Below, piece by piece: positions 1 to 9,888 of a stretch of DNA of 64,000 bases (the first letter of the stretch is position 1; each line of letters starts with the position of its first letter). The stretch spans positions 124,001 through 188,000 of the forward strand of contig FWCC01000020.1 of assembly GCA_900169235.1 (NCBI GenBank), read 5' to 3'. Source of the DNA: Zarea fungicola (Eukaryota; Ascomycota; Sordariomycetes; Hypocreales; Cordycipitaceae). A model generated the notes under the pieces. It was not told the origin of the DNA and ran no database searches. It saw only the letters and a list, made by a program, of their open reading frames with translations. Made by a program: the position numbers and the translations under genes.

Positions 1-506
1 CCTGTACGTCTCGTAACGCCTAATTCTCCCGTCATGAAAAAATAGCTTTGGCTTAGCAAGCCCACAATCACTCCAGAATCGAAACCCATACCAATATTGG
101 CGTCCATCCTCCTCTTTTACTATTGTAGATGAGTTTCATCCCGTGTTGCCCTTGCTTGAGGAAGCAGCTGGCGACTACTGGCAGCCAGAGCTAACCTGTG
201 GGGCAATATCAAGTCTAGCTCAATTTCTCCATCTCATCGCATTGATCCTGCTTTTCTTCCAGCCCGCGCCAATCTGTACTTGATCTACTCGCCACATCAA
301 CAGCAAGTTTTAAACCCGTATCTCATGGCCCTTTGTATGCATAGCCAAGTCTTTGACTATACTTAGCGGGATCGCTCATACTCCTCTCTGGGGAGTTACT
401 TTTACTCTTCATCGCCGCTTCCTGCCTTGTGCGGCACACTCCCTTGCGGTGCCCTTTTCGAGACCTCTAGATCACCCAAAGGCCCCTCTGCACGCCTGTT
501 GTTGCT
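1..506. other. Left-edge intergenic region, no gene seen
   Basis: No convincing coding region. The short open frame at 427-663 overlaps the promoter and start of the next gene and has no protein-like character. The segment presumably holds the 5' flank of the Cid1-like gene and possibly the flank of a gene outside the window. Confidence 0.5.
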
Positions 507-515
507 TATAAAAAG
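507..515 (+). promoter_or_regulatory. Candidate TATA box of the Cid1-like gene
   Basis: TATAAAAAG lies about 110 bp upstream of the ATG at 626. It is an exact TATA consensus at a spacing that fits a fungal promoter with a 5' UTR of roughly 80 nt. No transcript evidence is available. Confidence 0.45.
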
Positions 516-625
516 GCTGTCCTCTTCGCAGAGCTATCAGTGCGGTTGCATTAAAATAACCCTACAAAGCTCCCCAGGAGCTGGCCTTCAATGTCGTCCG
601 ACTAGTCGCAAACACCATTACAGCC

Positions 626-3600
626 ATGTCGTCATATGCAGCCAATGTGCCTCTAAACGGTAATAATGAAACGGCGGGTTTGGAAGGGCATCTTCGCAAC
701 CTCATCTTGCACAACTATCCCGACACACCAAACGAAGTATTGCAGCGCTCGTCTCCATCGCAGGCTACCGCCTCGAGCACTGAGCAAGGAATTGCTGTAC
801 CGCCACCGGGTCTTACTCCGCCTTCTAGTTCTGGCCCTCCGCGACAAGACGCTACAAGCCATGCCACCGTTGACTCATACCACCAGAAAGCAACTTTTCG
901 AAAACGACCCAATCAGGCCCAGAGGCGACAAATGAGCTCTCAGTTAACTATACCTGTGGACACTCGCCCTGTACACCAATCCAGAGGCCCTGACCAGGGT
1001 TTACACCAGGGTCATCAGAGCTCAAATTTCCCGCGCCACCAGCACACCATGTCACACCCACATGGCAATGCAGACCATTTCAGATCACAGCAAAAAGGGC
1101 AGGGTCAGTGGAACGGCAACCCTGCATTTTCTCCCCAGGGCAATTCATTCCCGCCTGGTGGCGCGAATTATAGTGGCCATCAGCAGTCTAATCCCAACAG
1201 CCACTTTGAACACCGTCCACGTCATAATACAGGCGTGCCGCAGGGGCACCGCCGGCAACCTTTTACACAAAACGAAATTATCAACCAGTCGGCTCTTCTT
1301 GAAGAGTTGTGCTTCGCGACACTGGCCAGCTCCGAAATTGATAGGGCTGAAATTGCGGAAAAAGAAAACTTTCGCCAGAGAATTGAAGCTATTTGCTGCA
1401 AAGCAATTACCGAGCATGAATGGTATACAAATGCCAACACGGGCTTCCCCCCGCCATCTGTAGAGCTCAAGTGCTTTGGAAGCTTGTCCTCTGGGTTTGC
1501 TACTAAAGCCTCCGATATGGATCTTGGGTTGCTATCTCCCTTCTCACATATTCAACCAGACACTCCTGGCTCACCAATTCCCCGGCTAGTTGAGAAATGC
1601 TTTCTCGAAGCTGGGATTGGAGCTCGACTTCTCAGCCGTACAAGAGTCCCTATTATCAAGCTCTGTGAAGCGCCGTCAAAGTCACTAATGGACGATTTGC
1701 TTGCGCAACGAGAGAAGTGGGAGAATGGTCTCGACCAAGATCATAACGAGTCAAATGATGACGAGGAACTACCTGCGGAGCAAAACGTGGAAGCAAAAGG
1801 CGGCGATTCTACCCAGGCAGCGGAAAGTAACCCATCCGCAGATCCAACCATATTTCAAATTCTGGACGAGCAAGGGCAGCACCGATTTTTTCATCTGAGA
1901 CAAATGCCCAAACATAACCTTGCCGCTTACTACGGCCTAGCCAAACGCGTACTGCGCAAGACGAGTGGACGAGATGTTACCATGTCAAACATACGAGAGT
2001 TTTCTGCTCATGACTGGAACGTCTTGAACCAAGTTTGCAAAGCCTTCGTTCGGGGTCTTGTGGATGCGAACCTGCGTAAGGGCCTGGAGAAGTATCAATC
2101 GCTAATGTTTGAGCTGCCAAATAATCGATCCCTCCTTGGTGTATACATTCAGGTCGAAGGTGAAATGGCTCTACAATCTTGGCAAGGCTGGACAATGGCC
2201 GACGAATTTGCGGCACTCGATCCTGTTCTTGTACAATCGATTGATTCCTGGTACAATCTCCAACGAACGGCAAATTTTGGTCAAGACCCAATCCATTACA
2301 CCAAAGAGCTGCAGGTATCTTTGGAGAGACTCAAGAAACCACCGGCATTCCAACTTTTGTTGCTTGAACAAGGGCAGCAGGAAACTGTCGCTCAATACCA
2401 TCAGCGAGCTCAAAACATCTCCAATAACCTGAAGTTGCAAGGGCACACAAACGCGGATACTCTCAGGCGTGAGATTGTGAGTAGGTACATTGCCGGTATT
2501 CATGACGAAGACATTCGCAATGACATCAGGCTGTGGCAGTCCGGCTTCGACTCTTGGAACTTGGACATGATTGGGTGCAAGCATAAGAGTCTGAATCTTG
2601 CTGGAGAGCTGCAACGAGCTCTAAATAAAAATGTTTATAAGCAGGAGAACCGGAAAGATGTCAGCAAGTATATTGAAGTTTTGCGCGGTTCCCTTCAGAC
2701 AACAATGTCAGCCACCGGACAGCATGGCTTCATCGTCCCTATTGACGATGACATGGCTCCGCTCATTGCCAGAATCAAGGCCCTACCCGATACACTGGAC
2801 CAACCGCGCGATAGATATCGCGATCCCTTGGAGTTCCCCAAGGAAGGCGCCGGCGTTCAATGTGATATCAATTTCTCTGCTCATCTGGCATTGCAAAACA
2901 CGCAGTTGTTGCGATGCTACTCTCACACTGACCCAAGAGTCCGAGCAATGGTTTTGTTCATCAAGCATTGGGCTAAGGTCCGTGGTATCAATTCTGGGTA
3001 CAGGGGGACATTAAGCAGCTATGGCTATGTGTTGATGGTGCTGCATTATCTTGTGAATGTTGCCTCTCCATTTGTCTGCCCAAATTTGCAGCGCATTGTT
3101 GCACCGGACGCTGGGGACGGAAAAAATATATACAAGGGGTACAATGTAGATTTTTGGCGCGACGAACAGGAAATCCTAGCCCTTGCACATAACGGCCAAA
3201 TCAACCACAATCAACAAACGCTTGGTTATCTGTTGCGTGGGTTTTTCGAATACTACGCGCAAAATGGTGCCTTAAGCACTGTTCCTGGAAGAGGCTTCGA
3301 TTGGGGCCGAGATATCCTAAGTTTGCGAACGTTTGGCGGACTATTATCGAAGCAAGAGAAGGGATGGACGGGTGCAAAGACTATATATCAAGTACAGGCT
3401 CCCAATGAGCCTTCTGTGAAACCATCAGACACTGCGGCTGATGGTCCAAAAGGCGCCACCCAGGATCAACCATCAGCAGTCCCCAAAGGCGCGGCTCTTA
3501 AGGAGGTCAGATTACGATACCTCTTCGCCATCGAGGATCCTTTTGAACTGGATCATAACGTTGCACGCACAGTTACACACAACGGCATTGTTTCCATCAG

Positions 3601-3772
3601 AGACGAGTTCCGCAGAGCATGGAGAATAATTCAGGTCGCCGGTCAAGGCTTGCCTCATGATGATCTCCTTCAGAGTGTGAATGATGGTAATGGTGGTGTT
3701 AATGGGGATGTCAGTCCCTTTGTGCAGCTTATTGATGAGATACATGGATTGAAGAGAGTTTCAAATGTATAA
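626..3772 (+). CDS. Cid1/TRF-type non-canonical poly(A)/poly(U) polymerase with large palm insert
   Basis: Single-exon protein of 1048 aa. Enzymes of this family add nucleotides (A, U or mixed) to RNA 3' ends. The first ~210 residues are Q/H/P/G-rich and look disordered. The nucleotidyltransferase signature begins at G285-S286 and continues to S296-D-M-D-L, giving metal-binding Asp297 and Asp299. RVPIIKL follows near 340. The third Asp (D747, in VQCDINFS) comes only after ~390 further residues; in ordinary Cid1 proteins about 57 residues separate these acidic positions. The family helix with HTDPRVRAMVLFIKHWAK and a PAP/25A-associated segment (LGYLLRGFFEYYA) follow. The catalytic triad therefore seems intact but split. 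Aspergillus CutA/CutB, which tag mRNAs with C/U-rich tails, are possible relatives; that is a guess. The family call is firm, the nucleotide specificity unknown. Confidence 0.88.
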   Translation: MSSYAANVPLNGNNETAGLEGHLRNLILHNYPDTPNEVLQRSSPSQATASSTEQGIAVPPPGLTPPSSSGPPRQDATSHATVDSYHQKATFRKRPNQAQRRQMSSQLTIPVDTRPVHQSRGPDQGLHQGHQSSNFPRHQHTMSHPHGNADHFRSQQKGQGQWNGNPAFSPQGNSFPPGGANYSGHQQSNPNSHFEHRPRHNTGVPQGHRRQPFTQNEIINQSALLEELCFATLASSEIDRAEIAEKENFRQRIEAICCKAITEHEWYTNANTGFPPPSVELKCFGSLSSGFATKASDMDLGLLSPFSHIQPDTPGSPIPRLVEKCFLEAGIGARLLSRTRVPIIKLCEAPSKSLMDDLLAQREKWENGLDQDHNESNDDEELPAEQNVEAKGGDSTQAAESNPSADPTIFQILDEQGQHRFFHLRQMPKHNLAAYYGLAKRVLRKTSGRDVTMSNIREFSAHDWNVLNQVCKAFVRGLVDANLRKGLEKYQSLMFELPNNRSLLGVYIQVEGEMALQSWQGWTMADEFAALDPVLVQSIDSWYNLQRTANFGQDPIHYTKELQVSLERLKKPPAFQLLLLEQGQQETVAQYHQRAQNISNNLKLQGHTNADTLRREIVSRYIAGIHDEDIRNDIRLWQSGFDSWNLDMIGCKHKSLNLAGELQRALNKNVYKQENRKDVSKYIEVLRGSLQTTMSATGQHGFIVPIDDDMAPLIARIKALPDTLDQPRDRYRDPLEFPKEGAGVQCDINFSAHLALQNTQLLRCYSHTDPRVRAMVLFIKHWAKVRGINSGYRGTLSSYGYVLMVLHYLVNVASPFVCPNLQRIVAPDAGDGKNIYKGYNVDFWRDEQEILALAHNGQINHNQQTLGYLLRGFFEYYAQNGALSTVPGRGFDWGRDILSLRTFGGLLSKQEKGWTGAKTIYQVQAPNEPSVKPSDTAADGPKGATQDQPSAVPKGAALKEVRLRYLFAIEDPFELDHNVARTVTHNGIVSIRDEFRRAWRIIQVAGQGLPHDDLLQSVNDGNGGVNGDVSPFVQLIDEIHGLKRVSNV

Positions 3773-3983
3773 TAGTGTATGGTATAATGGAGGTGTGTTA
3801 ACGGAATCGGGCCCTGTAGATAAGTGTGTATTGCGGATCACGGGTGGGATCAGCTCGATGGCAGCAGTATAGAGGGAGCTGGGTTGGAGCACACGTTGTG
3901 TATAAAATGGTCTAAGTGGATTTGGGTATCTCTATCGTTATATTATCGTGCGAGCGTAGCAAATTACTCTCGTGAGAGCTAAT

Positions 3984-5808
3984 TCATTCGACAGGCAGTA
4001 GCCCAAACATGTTGCTTGCTGCGGTAGCTTTCGTTGATTGCTTAGCGATGGTATTTTCAGCCCTCAGTTTCCTGGACCGCTTGGTTGAAGTTTTGCTCTC
4101 AATCTGCGGTCTTGGTATCTCAACGAAGTGTGCCAGGATTTTCGCCAACTCTGTAGGTGGCACAGAATTGAGAACAATGCCAATATTTCTCGAGTTTGGG
4201 GACTCTTCCAATAATGGCAGGTCTTTTAGAACTTGTGAGAGCTTTGCAAAGTGAAGACCGGCCACCTTCCTCGCGTCAACGGCACTGGCCCGCACAAGTT
4301 GCTGCAACATCCGCAATGAATAGTAGGCAGCTTTCAAGTGTGCGATAAAGTGAATAAATGTCCATGGAATTGATTGTGCGGTCTCGCCAGGCCATTTCTT
4401 CCACTGGAGTATGTCAAGGGCAAACAGTCCTCGGCCGTCCGAGGTGGATCCACGAATATCAAGGACAATGTACGCAATTGTCCAGTAGATGGCTTCATGC
4501 TTACTGGTGAGAATAGTTTTCAATCGCTGGAGCACATCCGCCAACTCTCCTGTCTCTGAACGGATAGAAGACGGCTGAAGTATAGCGACTTCTCGGCCGC
4601 TTTGATCCTGCGACTGCACACGCCGATACTCGCGTATTGAACCCCCAGCACCGGGTATGACACGTCGCGCAAGTGAATATGCTAGTTGCCGGATATATCT
4701 GCTATTTTCCCACGCCGTTCCTTTTTCTGGACTATCCATAAGAACTGGTAAGAACATTTTGAAGACGCGATCAGAACCCTGTTCTGCCGCGGGTTGGGAC
4801 ATTTGCAGAACCAATTCTGACCACCGTGGATCAAATCCGTTAAGTGAAACGGTCGTTCCCGATGCCAAAATTGGAATCTCTGCGCGCTCATCCTCCTTGT
4901 ACTGGGCACAAAATTCCTTGAAGCGAGTTCCGTCAGCGATAGGCTCCGAGCAGGCGCGAATCAACATGGCAGTAGTCGCATGCGCTGAGCACCAACGCTC
5001 GTACGCGAAACGGCATATGTCCGAGTTGCCTGATAGGCCAAGCCTTTGAAATATTTGACGTGGATTATAGACGGCTGCGCGGATAACTGCATTGTCGTCC
5101 TGGTAAATGTCTCGAAGAAGGGCTACACCGCCGTCACTGAGATCATGCACCAAGAGATCTGAATCAGAGGTGATTACAATACCGCCTCCCTTTGCTACCA
5201 TATTTGCGCAGTAGCCATCGGCCTCGCCCGGTACAATTTGAACCAGAGATTGGTACGTTTTGGATCGGCTTAACGCTTCAATTACAGCCGGTACAAGAAA
5301 GCTCGGCGCCTCCAGCGGCTTGTTCTCTGGTCTTCCGTGCCTGAAAAGATGGACGGGAGCCGTTTGAGCGGGTTCAATCGCATAGTTTCGTGGACACCCT
5401 CGACTATTAATTCTGTAAAAGCCGGATAACTGTGCCATGCTCTTCACAGCACGCTCCATCCGAACTTGACGTTTAGTCTTCGGTAGATAACCATCAAAAT
5501 ATATCACCTTACTATATGTGAGCCATCAGTACATGGTTCAAAGGACGGAAGTAATTGTTGATGAAAAGAATTATTCTTCTTGCGTGTGTGGCATCTTACA
5601 TGATTACATTTTGAGCAGCCAGCTTATTCAACCAACCCACGACAGTCTTTCCCAGTAACCCATAAGAAGGATGATCGACGCCATTGACACGGCATACATG
5701 CAATGCATGATGGGCAAGCCCAGGTCCATCTATCACCACATCTATATTCTGCAGGACCGTATGCTGGGCATAGGGCTCGAGCGTTGAGATGAGATGTGGA
5801 ATGCCCAT
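3984..5808 (-). CDS. XPG-like (asteroid domain) nuclease-related protein
   Basis: Two exons. Exon 1 (5808-5600) starts MGIPHLISTL, the usual XPG-family N-terminus, and carries VVIDGPG with Asp27. Exon 2 (5511-3984) carries YFDGYLP, a GEADGYCA acidic motif and ITSDSDLLVHD. With donor GTAAGA at 5599 and acceptor TAG ending at 5512 the protein is 578 aa. An alternative GTAATC/AAG pair (5607, 5508) gives 574 aa and drops four residues. These motifs match the asteroid/XPG_2 family, flap-nuclease-like proteins with N-terminal and internal acidic residues; the role of the fungal members is poorly defined. An upstream in-frame Met at 5820 is possible but less family-like. The gene is divergent from the pyrophosphokinase gene, with 553 bp between starts. 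Confidence 0.8.
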
Positions 5809-6361
5809 GATAAAATGCACAGGGATTTTTGCGGCCTGCCCAGCTTCTCTACCGGCTGAAGCGAGCGAGCTTCTCAGTTACCAATCGGGGAGGGCCACGA
5901 AGCGCAATTTGTTGTCCCTGGTAACCATCGGGCCACATGACACTGTTGTGCGTTGCCAGACTCTAGAGAGGTTACACAAGAAGAGCGTATTTGGATTGAA
6001 GCATCCATGTAGTGACGAAATGCAGCTGATTCGTGGTTTGTTGCAGGGTTCCTCAGCCTAGCAGGGTTTGTAACCACAGTCCCACCATCACAGTCCCACC
6101 ATAATGATGGTCAATTCGCACTGTGCTATCCTCGTCTCGGCCTAACTTCCAGCGGATTACAGCGGCCCAGGACAACTAGCCGCTCCACCGAAAGCAAAGT
6201 GCGGTCTAAATTATCCACACAGTGCCCCATCTCGCTGGTGGAAAAAAAGCTTTCGATGGGAGAAAAAAAAACCGCCCACCTCTTCTTCTTCCTTTGAACC
6301 CTTCTTCCTCAAGCTTTCTCGTGTTGGTACTGTCAATGCCTATGGCGTGAAGCTTCCAAAA
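5809..6361. other. Divergent promoter region, XPG-like gene and PRS gene
   Basis: About 550 bp separates the two starts. It holds a perfect 14-bp tandem duplication (CACAGTCCCACCAT, two copies) at 6075-6102. No further gene is evident. Confidence 0.55.
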
Positions 6362-7980
6362 ATGCGCAACACGCTCATCTTTGCGGGCAATTCGTGCCCT
6401 GTCCTCACAAAACAAATTTGCGAGAACTTGGGCATGCAACCCGCCGACGCAGAGCTGACCCAATTCTCAAATGTGAGCTACCTCGTGTGCTGCCACCATT
6501 GGTGACGGGCTCGTGCAGCGAGGCTAACCTTTTGATGCAAAGGGCGAGACAAGCGTGCGCATCCTAACGAGTGTCCGAGAGAAGGATGTCTTTGTCATCC
6601 AATCTGGCAGTCCCAAGATCAACGATTCCATCATGGAGTTGTTGATCATGATCAATGCCTGCAAAGGCGGTTCAGCCAACAAAATCACAGGTACACAATG
6701 ATCCGCATTCGGTACTTCCAAGCACTGTTGTTGCTGACTGCCTTATCTTAGCTGTCCTCCCGTACTTCCCGTACAGTCGGCAGTCCAAGAAAAAGTCCCA
6801 TAGAGGCGCCATCACTGCACGTATGCTAGCAAACTTGCTCAACGTTGCTGGCGTGAAGCACGTCATCACGGTCGACCTGCACGCCTCGCAGATGCAAGGG
6901 TTCTTTCGATGTCCGGTTGACAACCTCCATGCTGAGCCCATCATCGCGCGATGGATTCGTCGTAACGTTCCTCACTGGAAAGAGGCCGTTGTTGTATCCA
7001 AGAATGCAGGTGGAACAAAGCGTGTGACATCACTTGCAGATGCTCTCAAGCTCAACTTTGGTATGGTGACGACGGATCGAAAGCGAACCACAAACATGTC
7101 TTCAAGCATGATTATGAATCACTTTGATACCGAAGACCGCAGGCCAGCGCTGGAGACGTCAACCTCCGCCAGCATTCGTCCCAGCCGCGATGCTGAAGAA
7201 GTACTGGCTTCCCAAGAGGCCCTACTAGCGAAGAAGACGGTCATCTCGGCGGACTCGCAGGGGTCTCCTAAAAGGTCTCATGCTGCCAATGCGAGACTGG
7301 CAAGCGGAAACGTGACACCTACTCGCACTGGCAGTGCTACGCCTTCCAGCTCCACAGGCGTCGACGCTCCGGATGAAGACGGCTATGATGACCACCGACC
7401 CCAAGAAGTAACGCACGGACGACTCGTTCACGGCCACGTTGTGGAGGATGATTTCCCTTCCCCTCAATCGCCAGAAGACAAAAGCGATGCAGAAGAGGAC
7501 CCAATGGCGGCTTCTCACGCATCGTCATTTTTCGTGCCTGAGAAGCAGGCACTTGGCGGCAGCAGTGACCCTACTGCCAGCTCTGACGAGGAGGATAACG
7601 TCTATCAGGACACCAAAACGGAACACATGATTACCCTTGTTGGTGACGTAAAGAACAAGACTGTCTTCATTGTGGATGACATGATTGACAAGCCTGGATC
7701 GTGGATTGCCGCAGCAGAGACAGTTGTCAAGCGAGGCCGTGCCAAGAAGGTGTATTGCATTGCAACGCACGGCGTTTTTGGTGCAGACTGTTTGGATCGA
7801 CTACAAGCATGCGAGTGCATTGATTCTATTGTTGTCACGAACAGTTTCCCAATTAGCCATGACCGCGTCAAGGGCATCACCAAGCTTGTCGTTCTTGACT
7901 TGTCGATCTTGCTTTCAGAGGCTATCCGACGAAACCACTACGGAGAATCGATTTCACCCCTATATCAGCACACGGACTAA
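6362..7980 (+). CDS. prs5: Ribose-phosphate pyrophosphokinase, Prs5-like with non-homologous region
   Basis: Makes PRPP from ribose-5-phosphate and ATP for nucleotide, His and Trp synthesis. Exons: 6362-6472, 6543-6690, 6752-7980; 495 aa. The N-terminus [13 protein letters not shown], the segment QFSNGETSVRI, the dimer-interface stretch [13 protein letters not shown] and [13 protein letters not shown] are classic PRS. A low-complexity S/D/E-rich insert of ~175 residues (about 200-374) interrupts the core before the PRPP loop [13 protein letters not shown] near residue 392. Yeast Prs1 and Prs5 have such non-homologous regions and work in hetero-oligomers linked to cell-wall integrity; yeast Prs5 has 496 aa, almost the same length. 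The family is certain; choosing Prs5 over Prs1 rests on length and insert size. Confidence 0.9.
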
Positions 7981-8713
7981 ATGGTCTACTATACAGCAGA
8001 TACCAAGTCTGTTCTACGTGATGATGATGGCCATGTTGCTTTGATGAGCCATGACTTGATTGATCTTATTGTTTTTCTTTTCACGCTAGCGCGGCGTCTT
8101 TGGAAGGTAATTGTCCGTAGCTGCCTGTTTCTTTGGTTTGCTTTATATTTTTACGGCGAGCAGCAGGTAGATGGAAAACATGAAATGTTTCCCAGTCCCC
8201 GTTCGCCGACCAAGTGAAGTCAACATGCTTCTGCGTGAACAAAGGTTGTCAAGCCGTGGTCTTGTTTCGCGTAGACCTGAAACAAGACGCGGCAAGCCAA
8301 ACCAGACACAACCCCCCGGTGGTGCTGCCATTTCGGCAGCAAGGGCCCAATTCATCCCAGAATGGGCTCTTAACGGAGCATCGGTAGATTGAATCCTCGT
8401 CCTTAGAAGGCCCTTTACTCTGGGCAATTTATTGGCCATGCCTCCGGGCAAGTGGGTAAGGGGCAAGAGAACTTTTCGAACATTTGAAGATTTGTGAATA
8501 TTTGTTTTGTCATTATATAACTTGCTAGTACTTTCCAATATAATATTGATAAATACCATTATCCATTCCAGAGCCAGCATCGCTTGTCTGTGTTTATTGA
8601 TATTTTGTCACTGCACATGAGCGCGCACATTTAGATGCAGTGCTGTAGTTTGACTACATGGGTCTTCACCTGCGTAGAGTGACGTTGGTTGTTTTTTGTG
8701 GTTCTCTCTTCTT
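7981..8713. other. Convergent intergenic region
   Basis: Lies between the stop codons of the pyrophosphokinase and SDR genes and presumably holds both 3' UTRs. The short open frames here (for example 8143-8580 minus) show no protein character. Confidence 0.5.
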
Positions 8714-9888
8714 TTATTTGCGGTGAATGGCACCAGCGCCGGCCTGCAGCTTTATGTCAGATGGCAACGTTTTCAATCTATAGGAACAAGAAATGTCAAG
8801 AGAGGATGCTTACCTGTGCGGTGTGGAAGATGAGCGAATCCGCAATGACGACGTTTTGGCGACGGGTGACGTTGAAGACGACAATCTCGGCAATGTCAGC
8901 TGGAGTAAGAGGCTCAACACCGCTGCAAGATTATTATTCGTTAGAGTTTTATGCTTTTCAAAGAGGGCAGTCGTCATCCAATTGATGTTTTCTGGACTTA
9001 CGCATAGGTGGCATCGGCCTTGGCCTGGTCACCACGGAAGCGAACAACGGAGAATTCCTAAAATTACATTTACTTGCACTCAGCAAAACCGAACCGTTTT
9101 GTCTCTCACATGTATTTGTTTTATGAGGGATGGTATGGGAGAGGAGTATTTACCGTCTCGACCTGGCCAGGGTCAACAACCATGACACGGATCTGGGTGT
9201 GGACCAACTCGCGACGCAAGCTGTCGGTGAAGCTGCGTACGGCGGCCTTGGTTGCGCAGTAGATAGAGCCGCCGGCGTAGGGCTCGCGGCCAGCAATGGA
9301 GCCAATGTTGACGATGTCGCCGGCGCCACCGTTGGGGCGAGCGAGGAACGTGGGCAGGACAGCCTGCGTGACGTTGATGAGACCCGTCACATTAGTATCG
9401 AACATCACGTTGATATCTTGCTCGGCGATATCAGGCGCGCGCTCGAGGCCCTTGACGAGACCTCTGGGGGTAGGTTCAGCGGGGTTAGCTCATCATTGTT
9501 GTTATTTCATTCATTTTTGGACAAGAAAAAAGAAATGAAAATGCGAGGGTTACAGATCTTACGCATTGTTGACGAGAATGTCAATGTTTTTATAGTCATC
9601 GGGTAGCTTGCTCACAAAGGAGCGCACCTCGTCTGGCTTGCTGACATTGAGCTGCAGCGGGTGAATCTTGACGCCGTCGCCAACCTGCTTGTTGATATCG
9701 GCGGCAATTTCCTTGATCGTATCGATGCGCCGCGCGGCAAGGATAATGCGCAGACCATCGTTTGGACAGGCGACTGCAAATTCGACGGCGCAGGCCTTGC
9801 CGATGCCGGACGAGGCGCCGGTAATAAGAACAGTCTTGCCGGCGAGGCGCTTGCCGGCCGTGGTGGTGATGGAGGCGGAGGTAGACAT
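8714..9888 (-). CDS. NADP-dependent short-chain dehydrogenase (YMR226C/YdfG-like)
   Basis: Five exons: 9888-9563, 9463-9154, 9057-9002, 8922-8814, 8743-8714; 276 aa. It is a classical [11 protein letters not shown] cofactor loop, LVNNAG, catalytic Ser in [15 protein letters not shown]-x3-K in YCATKAAV and the DPGQVET segment. The closest named relatives I recognise are yeast YMR226C and bacterial YdfG, which oxidise L-allo-threonine and 3-hydroxy acids with NADP. The terminal exon encodes only nine residues and the stop (ending AIHRK). An earlier AG in intron 4 would instead give a short alternative C-terminus. The frame stays open upstream to a Met at 10131, adding 81 residues rich in R, S and T and almost free of acidic residues, as in a mitochondrial presequence. 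The Met at 9888 matches the usual ~270-aa size. Confidence 0.88.
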
